A stretch of DNA of 64,000 nucleotides from Phymorhynchus buccinoides (GCA_017654935.2 CM065687.1:24555139-24619138), one strand, 5' to 3'. Positions 13,010 through 25,112 are shown, numbered from the stretch's first letter. Numbers and translations are program-made. Notes: generated from the sequence alone by a model not told the origin.

Positions 13010-13465
13010 CTACATCACGCTTGTATATTTTTGGTCAACATGATTTTTGAATACGTTCAGTGACGATGCATTAACAGTCTCATTTGAAAGGTTATTCCAT
13101 GCCGTTGTAATTCTATTCGTGAATATTTTTGGAGTAGAACGAGTATTGTTTATGTTCTTTGTAAGTTTGAAATTATGCCCTCGAGTTCTATCGTCTTCTG
13201 AAATTGTTAATAAGGTTTTAGTGGTGCTAACAATAGCATCATAAAGGTTGTGTTGAATTATATAAACCTCGATAAGGTCACCTCTTCGTCTATACTCTAA
13301 ACTTGGCAATTTCAAACATTTCAGTCTCTCTTCGTAGTCCATATCACCCGTACCAACAATTTTTTTTGTAAATCTCCTTTGGACACCCTCAAACTGTTCA
13401 ATATGTTATGGGGCACCAAACAGGGTTACCGTACTCTAAAACAGGGCGAACTATGTGTGCAAAAA
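13010..13465 (-). mobile_element. 3' fragment of another non-LTR retrotransposon
   Basis: The minus-strand frame contains YEERLKCLKLPSLEYRRRGD, then LIEVYIIQHNLYD and FTNRITTAWNNLS, a C-terminal pattern common in invertebrate LINE reverse transcriptases. No RT catalytic domain remains. Confidence 0.65.
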
Positions 13466-13559
13466 TATGTTTTTTTTAATATGAATATGATAAACCACTG
13501 ATAATAAATGATATTTAGTTTGATACTTAACGTTCAACATTATACTTAATTATTAAACT

Positions 13560-13985
13560 TAATAGATAGTTTAGACCATAGTACTGGGGCAGTGGGTGGA
13601 TGCCTCGTGCCTCCATACGGGGAGCTGGACGACCCTGCCCCCTCCACGAGTCTCTCCCCGTGATATTGCTGGTACCCACGTGTCGTCATATCCGGCCACA
13701 AGGAGCGCCATATTATGGGAGACCGCCATCTTAGTCCTTACCTTTTTTTGAAAAATGCCAGATCGATGCTGCGTATTACTATTTGGCTGTTCCAATTCGA
13801 AACTTATCTAAACTGTATTTATAACATCTGGATGTTTTCTTTACACACTTAGATAACATTTTCACTTTGTTTACACACAAATAAGGACTAAGATGGCGAC
13901 ACTTCCGTTGGAATGGTCGAGATGCGCACGCAGGTGGGTTGGAGCCATCGGGGGGTCTTTTGTAAAAATAGTTCCCCACCTTCTG
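13560..13985 (+). mobile_element. Degenerate THAP-domain element, copy 1
   Basis: A plus-strand start MPDRCCVLLFGCSNSKL near 13755 resembles the first cysteines of a THAP zinc finger and is then broken by stops. An inverted, nearly identical copy lies at 57840-58135. Confidence 0.5.
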
Positions 13986-13989
13986 GAAG

Positions 13990-14265
13990 TTCTGTGCTTG
14001 TAACTTCCTCTAATCTGCCACTCTCTTTGACTCTGCCTTTTCCCTTTGCTTCATATCACTCTTTCTGATTTATTGGCCCATTCTCCTGCATCCTTTTTTC
14101 AAATAATCTTCCAAATAATTTTTCTCCTTTGAGCTCCTCCGAAATCGGAATGTGTCGGCTGTACGCAGCGGGGAGACCAGTGAAAACTGAAAACCAGACA
14201 CATACGTACCTTATCCATTATGGCCATATGGCCTGGGAACGGAGAAGAAGAAGAAGAAGACCATA
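13990..14265. repeat. Dispersed repeat with (GAA)n tail, copy 1
   Basis: Contains GAGCTCCTCCGAAAT, TGTCGGCTG and ends TGGCCTGGGAAC plus (GAA)n. Diverged copies are at 25845-26095 and 56370-56555. Probably a SINE or MITE family. Confidence 0.65.
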
Positions 14266-17200
14266 GTACTTGCCTTTCTTCTGTCACATCTCTATTCATC
14301 AACTGCACGTCCTGTTTGTTCCAATCGGTAAATTGAATGCGCGTAAAAATGGAAAGAAGGTGACGAAAACAGAGCATATTAAGAACTAACGTCATATTTT
14401 TGGGGTCAAATTGTTCGATGTACGCTTAGGGTAGTATGGTGCAAAGCCGTTTTGCTCTAGGGGAATTTTGTGCATAATCAAAACAGCCAGGGGCGGACCA
14501 AATGATTCGCAAGGGGGGGTTCCGCGGGGGGTCCAAGGAGCTGCATAGGTTCCGATTTAATGCCCGTTTGGAAAATTTTACAATTTAGTGATTATTAAGG
14601 TAAAAATCGAGTCATTTTCTTACTTTTCACCTTTGTATAAGGTACATCTTGTCCGGAAACCCAGGACCCCCCCCTCTCCCCTAGATCTGCCCCTGACAGC
14701 CGTGGTGTTCAAGTGTTATCCTCACATATTAGACAATATTATAAGGGCTTACCAAAGAATAAGATTAGGCTATTTACATTATTCTTTTACACCAGTGTTC
14801 AGTCCAACAATACACAGGCAACCAAAGCGACTTGTGGACATCGCCATGACTGTTTGTGAGGTTAACTTGTAGTTTAGACACCCGCTCAGCCTTGCAACTC
14901 TCAATCTAAAGTTTGCTTCTGTCAGTATCATGACAAAAACCCTAGGCTGATCCTAACCCTAGCCCTTTCCAGAGAACGGCAGAATGTTGCTTTTCAATGC
15001 GAAAATTTGATGGGGGTGAGGGGTGGGGGGTGAGAATGCGGTGACCTGTGTGTAATCTACAACTTTGACGAATTTGTATGTGGTAATCTCAGTCTTGGAA
15101 TCTGAAAGTCTGGAAGCTGACTTGGAAAAAACATCGTCTTTGCTTTGTTCCACTGTCTATTTTGCACACATCTTTGCCTTTGTTGGTTTGACGAAGCTTG
15201 CATGGCTTATATTAAGCGTAAGAACTTTGATGTCTTGGATAACTAGATCAGTGGATAGGCTTACTGCACCTGACAGTTGCTGTATCTTCACTTCTTTTGT
15301 TGTTTGTTTGCGTACCTTGGCTAAAAGACTCCAGGGATCACCCCAACAGCGGAAGAACTTGAACACCTTGGTGCAAGTTCATCAGCTACGGATGAGACAT
15401 TACGTGTGCGACCATTTTTTATTACCCCGCCACGAGAGCAGACACAATCCGAGTTCGGGGGATTTTGGAAACTGATGATGTCATGCTATGAGCTTGTCAT
15501 GGCTAAAGACAATCCCCGCATAACTATGCATAGCATAACATTTTGATGTAGCCTTGGTGTTCTATGTCAGTTGGTCTGACACAGCCTTAAGCCAAGGCAG
15601 TTCTCTTCTTTTCATGACACAGGTCTGCGCAAGGAAAAACAGGTAATACAAATTAGCTGCAGCATGTTGATTGAGATATATGTGGCTATGTCTTGGGCAC
15701 CGCAATGCAGAATCACTTCAAAATTTGCGTCATGGCGTATCACATAGATAGATGGATCCAGTGGACAAACCATCACCGTGGTGACCTTGACCTTGTTAAC
15801 AGACACTTGTTGTGGTTTTATGTAATTATCGTTCATGTCTATCACATTACAGTCTTTAAACTTGGTAAATTCATTCGAGATGATTCGGAATATTGAGTAT
15901 CAAAAATCTTGTTGACCTTGATCTTTGACCTTGGGCATGTGTAAGTGTTGACGTTACCTGCGGCAAACCATATCCTTTTAATTTTCACAGTTACATGCTT
16001 CAAATCTGGTAGGTTGGTAGATTGCTCCAGGCCATGTGTAGCAAAGACTATTGACTTCAGACCTCTTTTCTATTTCAGTGGTGCATGGCTGTTGTCCCCC
16101 CAGTCCACTGCTCTTAGGCCCATAAAATCATATACAGGCTCAGCATTACTCAGGGATGGCCGAGGAGACATTTTGAAGCAGGTTGACCTTGACCTTGTGA
16201 ATATAATCTAAAAATTATTGGTCAAACATCCTTATACAGGGCTTCTGAAAACGTACAGATTGTGCGTATTTACGCACTAGAACTCTCAAATCACCCCCTG
16301 GAATCTGAAACTGTGCGTGAGATTTACCCTTCAAAATCTCATTTAGGGGTTGAGATGACGCATTAAAATGATGACGCGTGCGTGAACACAACCATTACTT
16401 ATCAGTAAACACATTTCAATCGTCTGCTAGGCCTTTCTTCCACAAGCTGTCTAGGCTAGATATAACATTCTACTGGATCGCACAGAAAGCCGAAATCATT
16501 GAAAGCTCATTGCTCATTGGGTTGGGGATTTGCAGATGATGGAGCTTCTCCCATGTTTTCACATTTACCCCTTAAAATTTGCAACTGGGAGTAAAAATAC
16601 CCGTTAAAATTATAAACAGGGGGTGAGCGTACCCCGTAAGAGGGGAAAAGATCAGATGCCCTGCTTATAACATGTCATCATTATTATTGATCACCACTGT
16701 CCAAAGAATAGGCCTACTTGGGAAACACGTTGAAACTTGTTGACCTTGCCCTTGTGGCTGTAGTCTGAAAAGGTTGAAAGTTGTAGAGTTTTGACCCTGA
16801 AGACGTAGTCCGAAGCAATTGGTCATAACCGTATATATTCTCGATAGACGTGACTCAAAGAATGCTGTAGGAGACATTTTTAAGCTTGTCGACATTGACC
16901 TCGATCTTTGACTTTGTGGCTATAGTCCGAAAATCATGCGCTTAACCTCAGGAACAGCATTTGCAAATGCAAAATGAAATAAAAACACCAATTTAAATGG
17001 AAATGCGAAATTGCGTGTATAAGCCTACTGAGACTATGCTTTCATTGTAAAAATATATATAAGAAATGACTTGTTTTGTCACTTCATATTATACTTTTTG
17101 ATACACAGCGATGAAGATAAAAAAAAAGAAATATAAAGTTATATTAATCGCTTTCTTGTGTACTTGTGTGCAGACAAAAGGATTCGCATACATACTGCCA

Positions 17201-17822
17201 ATCTGCAAACTGAGCAGGCGCACACAAACGTCACCGTGACTGTGCACAAACACACCCAACACACCTTACACACACTGTCACAAATAGACAGACACCAATA
17301 CCTTTGATCTCTGTCTTTAATTCTCAAAATAGAAGCTTTTTACATCTATCCATTTCACAACAAAACAGAAACACCACCTTTTCTTTCACCTTCATGTAGG
17401 CCTAAATAACTGCATTAACACACACACGCACAAGCACACTTTTTCATCGATTTACAGAAAAAAGTGTGAAATAGTTAGTCTATACCCCAAACACACGTAA
17501 AACTCCTAACGTACAATAATTAACCCAACTATTCCCACGCAAAGAAAAACAAACACTACTGCTGAAGCACACAACTGACGCGACAGGCTGGCTCAGTCTG
17601 AAAGGTGCATGTATGACTTATCCAGTGAACCTCCAGCACAATAAGATTGAAACCAGAAATCGCTGAACATCGCTGTAAACGTCTGCTGCTTATATGACCC
17701 CCCACCCCCCAAAAAACACACAAAAACAACACCTGGTCTTCTCAACCTCGTATTGGAAGTCCGATGATTGTCCACTGCCTCTACTCTCCAGGGCAAGAGG
17801 CTGAAAACTCACTAAACTGCTC
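14266..17822. other. Intergenic region between genes B and A
   Basis: No gene recognised. An open-frame fragment near 15060-15370 has no family match that I can see. Scattered TGACCTTGACCTT motifs occur from 15780 to 16920. Confidence 0.5.
15780..16925. repeat. Dispersed TGACCTTGACCTT(TG) motif repeats
   Basis: At least five degenerate copies (near 15783, 15913, 16181, 16738, 16890), several followed by GTGGCTATAGTCTGAAA-like sequence. One further copy is at 9818 in intron 1A. Confidence 0.6.
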
Positions 17823-17923
17823 TTATTCTTTGCCTTCATCCTCAAACTCGTGCAGCACCTCCTCTGTCGGCTGCTCGCTGCGTCTGCGAAGACTCTGCTC
17901 GGAGCCGCTTGGAACACCACCAC
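17823..17923 (-). CDS. Possible alternative C-terminal exon of gene B
   Basis: A good acceptor (CCGTGTTTCAG) is followed in phase 1 by 32 codons and TAA. The tail is basic and then acidic, containing SEQSLRRRSEQ and HEFEDEGKE. This has the look of a cytoplasmic transporter C-terminus. I found no phase-compatible donor between exon 14 and here, so it may need an unseen exon or an alternative splice, or it may not be coding. Confidence 0.35.
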
Positions 17924-18012
17924 CTGAAACACGGATAGGCTTTGTTTATTCCTTTTGTTGTTGTTTGCTTGTCCCGTTTCGTGATGTCTTGAGAATCTTG
18001 CTTTTAATTCTA

Positions 18013-18078
<66 letters not shown>

Positions 18079-18124
18079 TTGCGTGTATGTGCGAGTGTGT
18101 GTGTGTGTGTGTATGTGTGTGTGT
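18013..18124. repeat. (GT)n microsatellite
   Basis: About 65 bp of pure GT followed by an imperfect tract. Confidence 0.95.
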
Positions 18125-18234
18125 TCTGATTAGACCCTATTTTTTGCAGAGTACCCTTCATTTACATGGGGCACTTTCAACAGGTTAAACAACAGTTAAA
18201 AGGCCTAGATTATAACCCGTTTTGAGAACGTCAA

Positions 18235-18465
18235 CGTCGGGATACTCAATCATTCACTGCGCCGAAGGCTCCATATTGGAATCAGAAGCCCGTCCATATT
18301 TGTCCACCGCCACAATCGAAATCAGATATGCGTTGATACCTTGGTGGAGTAGTGAAGGAAACAGTGATAAAGTGTCTTTCCCATGTACACAACTCCAGAC
18401 CGTGCAGGATTCGGACTCGCGACCCGTGATCTGTTAGCCTACATCTGCAGGAACTTTGTTTAAAG
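18235..18465 (-). mobile_element. tRNA-derived SINE fragment
   Basis: The minus strand has a B-box-like GAGTCCGAATCC preceded by GGCTAACAGATCACGGGTCG. It is followed by GGGAAAGACACTTTATCACT and CTTCACTACTCCACC, a block familiar from molluscan SINEs. Confidence 0.6.
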
Positions 18466-18524
18466 GTCATGTCATCAAATTCAAGCAGACAGATTAGCAG
18501 GACCTTTTTGGTGTGGCAAGACCT

Positions 18525-18531
18525 TGAGAGA

Positions 18532-18604
<73 letters not shown>

Positions 18605-18715
18605 TACTTTTATTTGCAACAGGGGCTACTTACTCCTCTTGACATAGGAAAGCGGTGTCTCACAGGGCATGCTGATGCCTGGTAGGGGAGTAGGCTGTAA
18701 AATAATAATAACAAC

Positions 18716-18749
<34 letters not shown>

Positions 18750-18755
18750 GGGCTT
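18525..18755. repeat. (GA)n and (AAT)n microsatellites
   Basis: (GA)n at 18537-18601 and (AAT)n at about 18704-18750. Confidence 0.95.
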
Positions 18756-19430
18756 ATGTTCGTCTTTCATAGCAAACATGGGAGGATCCCCCCTGCCCTA
18801 TCCTTTTTGTCCCTCTCATAATCCAATTCCGACTGCGTGAACGTTGAAAACTGAGCATAGGAACTGTATCCCGAACTCGTTGACTGGAGACATGACAGTG
18901 AGACTGACGATATTCTGTATAAATACCACCAGGGCCAAGTCTTCACCAACACGCCGTATGCTCCAACCATCAACCCACCAACAAGGAGGACAAGACAGTC
19001 TCATAAGTCTACTGCAAGACCAGCTACAGAAAGTTCTTTTTCTTCCATGAACCATTGGCAAGAAGAACTTCTTTCCATCTGAGATCATATCATCCTCAGT
19101 CGAAGGGTTCAGAACTTGAATGTAATTTAAAAAATTTGAATAAATTTGACTAAGCCTTTTTGTTTTAATTACCAGCGATTTTTGGGGCCGAATTTCCGAA
19201 ATTATTTAATATTGCAAATTTCGCATACCCACGTAGTCCTACAACTTTCCTAAAACTTTCAGCCAAATGGGACGACAAAAGGGGAGGAAATATAAAAAAG
19301 AAAGGCATTTTTACAGTAACAACAGCAAGGGGAGAATCCTTATAATGACCATGATGATCATGAGTACGAATGCTTTAGTAGACAGTACCGAGATAAATAA
19401 GGGAACTTGAAATGGGATGCTGTTGGAAGA

Positions 19431-19930
19431 CCAGCCGACCTCCACAGAGGGCTCAGAAGGCAGCAGTCCTTGGAAGCCATGGTTCTTCAGAAGGGTTCAG
19501 ACTGCAGAAAGGGAGACAAACAGACAGACAAACATCTCCCTCCACAGAGGGCTCAGAAGGCAGCAGTCCTTGGAAGACATGGTTCTTCAGAAGGGTTCAG
19601 ACTGCAGAAAGGGAGACAAACAGACAGACAAACATCTCCCTCCACAGAGGGCTCAGAAGACATAGGGCTGGATGAGTTTGGGGAGTCCCTGGCAGCCATG
19701 GCCCTCTAGATGGGTTCAGACTGCCGGGACCCGGTGTACCGCCACTGCTGGAATGAAGACAGAGAGACAGACGGACGGACGGACAGACAGACCCCCACAA
19801 AGGGCTCAGAAGGCGCAGGGCTGTGGGAATCATTGGAAGCCATAGCCAATAAGGTCTGACTGCAGGGATCCGCCCCTGCTGGACAGACAGACAAAAACTG
19901 ACATACAGCAGACTGACCTCAATAGAGGGC
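19431..19930 (-). repeat. Exon-14 C-terminal-tail array (100-bp units plus diverged units)
   Basis: Four or so extra copies of the 3' part of exon 14. All share on the minus strand CCATGGCTTCCAAGGACT-like and GAGCCCTCTGTGGAG-like blocks, with CAG acceptor-like sites ahead of them. The first two copies are exactly 100 bp apart (19441, 19541, 19641). Spacers contain (GACA)n. Confidence 0.8.
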
Positions 19931-20086
19931 TCAAAAGGTATGGGGCTGGGGGAGATGTGGGAGTCCTTGGAACCCATGGCCCTCCAGATGACGTCTAACT
20001 GCATGGACCCGGCCGGCCTGCATCTGTATCAGCTTCAGGGGGTTCCGCGTCCACAGAGGGTCAGGCTCCAGCAAGAACTTCACTCT
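19931..20086 (-). CDS. Gene B exon 14: C-terminal cytoplasmic tail
   Basis: Acceptor TCGTTCAG in phase 0, then RVKFLLEPDPLWTRNPLKLI and a tail reaching TGA at 19931-19933 (51 residues). The LL-x-P-D-x-x-W segment is the conserved post-TM12 motif of SLC6 proteins. The last ~100 nt are duplicated about four more times downstream (19431-19930). The true C-terminus is therefore uncertain, because alternative terminal exons could be used. Confidence 0.75.
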   Translation of the reverse strand, partial: RVKFLLEPDPLWTRNPLKLIQMQAGRVHAVRRHLEGHGFQGLPHLPQPHTF

Positions 20087-20233
20087 CTGAACGACACACA
20101 GGAACAGACAGGCATGCACGCGCATAAACGGACATACGCACGCATGCTTATTGCATGCACACAAAACGCACGTGCTCAGGTGCCCACATGAATCACACAA
20201 ACATAATTATACCAGACATACAACAGACAGACA

Positions 20234-20236
<3 letters not shown>

Positions 20237-20312
<76 letters not shown>

Positions 20313-20341
20313 GGGGGGGGTGGGGGGTGGGGGTGGGGTGG
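20237..20341. repeat. (GA)n and G-rich microsatellite
   Basis: About 70 bp of (GA)n followed by a GGGGTGGG run. Confidence 0.95.
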
Positions 20342-20489
20342 ACACACGGACATACATATACATTCAAGCCATCAGCTGCAAGCTAGGTAGACTTCTCTTC
20401 TCACAGAAGCTAAAACGAAAGAAGTCGTGACTCAATGCAAACTGCTTAGCTTTTTAGCTTCACCTGTTGATATGTATGGCAATGCGGGG

Positions 20490-22246
20490 GTAGTAGCTTA
20501 GGTGTGGTGGGGTGGGCATCTTGTGGACATGTTGAGTTGCTGTGATGGATCAGGGGCAATCTCACCTTAAATAGGCAGTGGTAGGGTGGCGATCTTGCGG
20601 ACATGTTGAGTTGCTGTGGAGGATCAGGGGCAATCTCACCTTAAATAGGCAGTGGTAGGGTGGGCATCTTGCGGACATGTTGAGTTGCTGTGATGGATCA
20701 GGGGCAATCTCACCTCAGATAGGCAGTGGTAGGGTGGGCATCTTGCGGACATGTTGAGTTGCTGTGGTGGATCAGGGGCAATCTCACCTTAGATAGGTAG
20801 CGGTAGGGTGGGGATCTTGCAGACATGTTGAGGTGCTGTGGTGGATCGGGGGCAATCTCACCTTAGATAGGTAGCGGTAGAGTGGGGATCTTGCAGACAT
20901 GTTGAGTTACTGTGGAGGATCAGGGGCAATCTCACCTTAGATAGGCAGTGGTAGGGTGGGGATCTTGCAGACATGTTGAGTTGCTGTGGTGGATCAGGGG
21001 CAATCTCACCTTAGATAGGCAGTGGTAGGGTGGGCATCTTGCGGACATGTTGAGTTGCTGTGGTGGATCAGGGGCAATCTCACCTTAGATAGGCAGTGGT
21101 AGGGTGGGGATCTTGCAGACATGTTGAGTTGCTGTGGTGGATCAGGGGCAATCTCACCTTAGATAGGCAGTGGTAGGGTGGGCATCTTGTGGACATGTTG
21201 AGTTGCTGTGGTGGATCAGGGGCAATCTCACCTTAGATAGGCAGTGGTAGGGTGGGCATCTTGCGGACATGTTGAGTTGCTGTGGTGGATCAGGGGCAAT
21301 CTCACCTTAGATAGGCAGTGGTAGGGTGGGCATCTTGCGGACATGTTGAGTTGCTGTGGTGGATCAGGGGCAATCTCACCTTAGATAGGCAGTGGTAGGG
21401 TGGGCATCTTGCGGACATGTTGAGTTGCTGTGGTGGATCAGGGGCAATCTCACCTTAGATAGGCAGTGGTAGGGTGGGCATCTTGCGGACATGTTGAGTT
21501 GCTGTGGAGGATCAGGGGCAATCTCACCTTAGATAGGTAGCGGTAGGGTGGGGATCTTGCAGACATGTTGAGTTACTGTGGAGGATCAGGGGCAATCTCA
21601 CCTTAGATAGGTAGTGGTAGGGTGGGGATCTTGCAGACATGTTGAGTTACTGTGGAGGATCAGGGGCAATCTCACCTCAGATAGGCAGTGGTAGGGTGGG
21701 CATCTTGCGGACATGTTGAGTTGCTGTGGAGGATCAGTGGCAATCTCACCTTAGATAGGTAGTGGTAGGGTGGGGATCTTGCAGACATGTTGAGTTGCTG
21801 TGGTGGATCAGGGGCAATCTCACCTTAGATAGGTAGCGGTAGGGTGGGGATCTTGCAGACATGTTGAGGTGCTGTGGTGGATTGGGAGCAATCTCACCTT
21901 AGATAGGTAGCAGTAGGGTGGGGATCTTGCAGACATGTTGAGGTGCTGTGGTGGATCGGGGGCAATCTCACCTTAGATAGGTAGTGGTAGGGTGGGCATC
22001 TTGTGGACATGTTGAGTTACTGTGGAGGATCAGGGGCAATATCACCGTAGAAAGATAGTGGTAGGGTGGGCATCTTGCGGACATGTTGAGTTGCTGTGGA
22101 GGATCGGGGGCAATCTCACCACAGATAGGTGGTTGTGCTGCGTATGTGTGAGGAGTCTTACCTGAAGATAGGTAGAGTTGTGCGGCAAGAGTGTGAAGTA
22201 TTACTTTAGACAGGTAGAGTTGTGCCGTGTGTGTGAGGAGTCTTAC
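20490..22246 (-). repeat. 74-bp tandem array derived from the exon-13 5' splice site
   Basis: About 22 units. Minus-strand units end CTGCCTATCTAAG followed by GTGAGATTGCC. The exon-13 end is CTACCTACCTACAG/GTAAGACTCC, and the intermediate copy at about 22180 reads CTACCTATCTTCAG/GTAAGACTCC. The copies grade from exon-like next to exon 13 to array-like further away, so the donor was probably the seed. Confidence 0.85.
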
Positions 22247-22396
22247 CTGTAGGTAGGTAGGCTGGGGGCACTTCCACACACAGTAGGCCATACAGATGAG
22301 CACGCAGAGGACAGGCATGAAACCAGCAGCACCTGCCACAGACTCCTTCACTGTGGTTGCCTTAGCCTTAGAGGCCAGTGTCCACACCACCAGCGC
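22247..22396 (-). CDS. Gene B exon 13: TM12
   Basis: 150 nt, phase 0 to phase 0, with acceptor CACTGTCAG and donor CAG/GTAAGA. It encodes ALVVWTLASKAKATTVKESV, then a hydrophobic TM12 and CVWKCPQPTYLQ. The donor region is the likely seed of the 74-bp array that follows in the next intron. Confidence 0.88.
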
Positions 22397-23059
22397 CTGA
22401 CAGTGACCACACAAATGCCCTAGGTTTATCACGCCAAACTAGATTTGTTCACACAGTGCTGGGAAAGCATTGCAAGAACTGGGGTTCAGATTTGATAGCT
22501 AGCTGTAACACATTCCTCAATATTAGTTTGGAAAAGTCACATTCTAAGAATTCATCGTTTTCTTTGTCTAAAATTAATAGCTTTTCCACATTCTAAGTTT
22601 GGATAAATGTCGAAGTACTAATTGTTAGATAACAAAGGCAGCATTATGAAAAAAAGGTTACTTCGAAAAGACAAATGTCCACGTTCTTATGTTTCAGTTT
22701 GCAAATGTAACTTTCCAACCTTACAGCTTTAAAAATACTTTTTTTTCAGCACAAGTGTCATTGAACCTAGGTTTAGCCCATGGCTTTTCTGTGTTTAGCT
22801 TTTGTCTGCAATTTTTAAATCTCCACGTGCTATCTTTTAAATATCAAAGGCAGCATTCTGCATCAGTCTAGCCCTTTAAGTTTTCTTACACACTTTTTTT
22901 AATTGTGCTTTACATGCAATAATTTCCCAATCTACAGATATATCTTTTTAAACACAGTTTACAGCTTTAACATGGAAATAGTGTTCACCGTTAGAAAATG
23001 TGGCATCATAATACACACACAAACATTACTGACCTTGAATTAGCTTTCCATATTGTTAA

Positions 23060-24913
23060 CCCATTTATGCCCAATTTATTTTTCAAACAAAAGTTGCATG
23101 TCTGTCTAGCTTTTGGTCTGTAATAAACATATTTTATACTTATTTCGAGCAAAACTTAGAATTTAGTGATTTAGAAGACAGAACATGCCCGTCCCATATA
23201 TGGGACAGTGGGCACGAGAGGGTAGGGGTTTTCAGTCTTTCACAATTCACTTGACAACAAAAGTGAGGGGTGTTCTGATTTTTAATTGACATAAAATCTT
23301 TCAATATAACATAAAAAAGCCACACAACATAATTCTGAGCAAACTTTGCCTTTGGTAAATGAACAAAATATGTTCATGAAATGAATCCAATTCTGAAAAA
23401 AAAAGTAAAAGCGGAAACAAAGTCTTTGGTCTTTTTGTCTTCAAAAAAGAGACAGCTGGAGACTTGGGTTCACCAAAGCTGACAATGCTGGCAATGTCAT
23501 TTGTGTCATTTGGTGTTATACACCTGGAAGCATTGGTCATGTACACCTATCTTGCACTTTGAGCACCGATGCTTGGTTTTCAAACCACACGCACCGCACC
23601 TCAGCTGTGTTGGCCATGGCTCCACCAGGTGGTCAAGACGGTCAAACCTGACCTCAACTGCAACATGCTTGTCCACAGGTACGAAGCCTCTTGGACGGCC
23701 AGGTGTTGCAGGAGAAGCCTGTGCAAGGTAGACTCTTGCAACTCTTCTGCGGATGGCAAGAAGATCCAAAGGGTTGCTCTTGGCTGCGTCGGTTGATCTG
23801 TAGAGATGCCAGGCCTGTTGGATGCAGACACCAAGCAGTACGAAAAGATGGCCCACCACCACTTCTTGGAGCATATGGCAACCCGGTACTTGTCCACGTT
23901 CTGATCAGTGCGGTCCACACCGCCCATGGTTTGGTTGTAGTGGTGGATCAGGAAGGGCTGTGGCAGTTGGACTTGTCTGGATTCTGACCTTGACCACCTC
24001 TTTGCAGTCTGTAGGGGCTCCACACCAGCCTTGTTGGAAACAACATTTACAATGTTTACAATGAAACAACATTGTATTGTCAAATGTTGTTGTCGTTCCA
24101 TCGCACCACGATGATCCCTGACTTGGTGTCTGTGGCATAATCAAACGTACCTCTTGCTGTCTTCTGCATCTCCTTCAACATCTATGTCATCAGAAAATAT
24201 GTCTGTCGGGCTCAAAAAGTGGCTGGCGTTGATCCTGCCTGAATACTGTGGCAGTAGCACTCCAGCTGTCGGCCATTGAGGTTGGACACTGTCCCCTCCC
24301 CGTCTTCTTCCCCGCTGTCTTCATCAGTGTCCTCATTCATTGCAGGTGGCTCAGTGAAGACAGTGGCTTCTTGGATGCTACTGTCATCTTCCAGCATTGA
24401 CAGAACTTGGTGAACATTGCACAGCCTGAAAGACAAGAAAAACAAATTCCTTCTTTGTATGTATAAAAAAGCCCACCCCTCTCGTGCCCACTGTCCCATA
24501 TATGGGACGGTACTTAAAACATTCACAGATGCAAGCAAAAGCATTTTATGAAAAATCCCTTAAAAACATTATTACATAACATCATAATCTCCATCTTTTC
24601 TTCTTTGTTTGATATAAAAAAACGATTGCCCCAAAAACTCTGAACTTACCTTTTATTGCTTGCCATGCTGCTCACCAATCGCACACAAATTTGCAAATGG
24701 CGGCCTTCCTGGAAAAAAGTAAGGCAGGCTAATCCAGCAACCCCCCAAATTCTGGGCACGTGTACCTTCCCTGAACTTGACAAGTGCAGATTGGTCACTG
24801 TATTGGGTTCAGTTGAACTAGTATTACCAAAAAAAACCAGCGTCCCATATATGGGACAGTGGGCATGTATGGGAGCTTTAGTTTCTAGATACTCTTCATA
24901 GCTTTCTAAATGG
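23060..24913 (-). mobile_element. Internally deleted piggyBac-like transposon
   Basis: Flanked by TTAA at 23056-23059 and 24914-24917. The ends start CCCATTTA and CCATTTA. Minus-strand fragments include an acidic N-terminal piece (TEPPAMNEDTDEDSGEEDGE near 24330). They also include the characteristic MGGVDRTDQNVDKYR near 23900, a KKWWW segment, and a C-terminal Cys-rich finger (CGACGLKTKHRCSKC near 23590). The central DDE region is missing and frameshifts are present, so it is not autonomous. The palindrome GTCCCATATATGGGAC occurs three times. Confidence 0.85.
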
Positions 24914-25112
24914 TTAATCCCGCTTTCGCCTGAATCGATAGTTTTTCATGCAATGCTGTTTCTTTTAATCCCCTGTCTTTTTTCTTTCTCTTTATCGCTT
25001 TAAACGTTGCTTTTCCTCTCTATCTCTCTCTATCAACTTTCTCTCTATCTCCCTCTGTCTGTCTCTAACACCCCCCCCCCCCCTCTCTCTCTCTAGTCAA
25101 TGTACGACTTAC

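Noticed and set aside
15065..15475. 136-codon plus-strand frame
   Set aside because: No recognisable domain and no splice or start context. The opposite strand is equally open in part, so chance or a decayed repeat is more likely.
18779..19090. Plus-strand open frame fragment (ELVDWRHDSETDDILYKYHQ region)
   Set aside because: Composition looks somewhat coding, but stops lie immediately upstream, there are no splice partners, and I recognise no family. Left unannotated.
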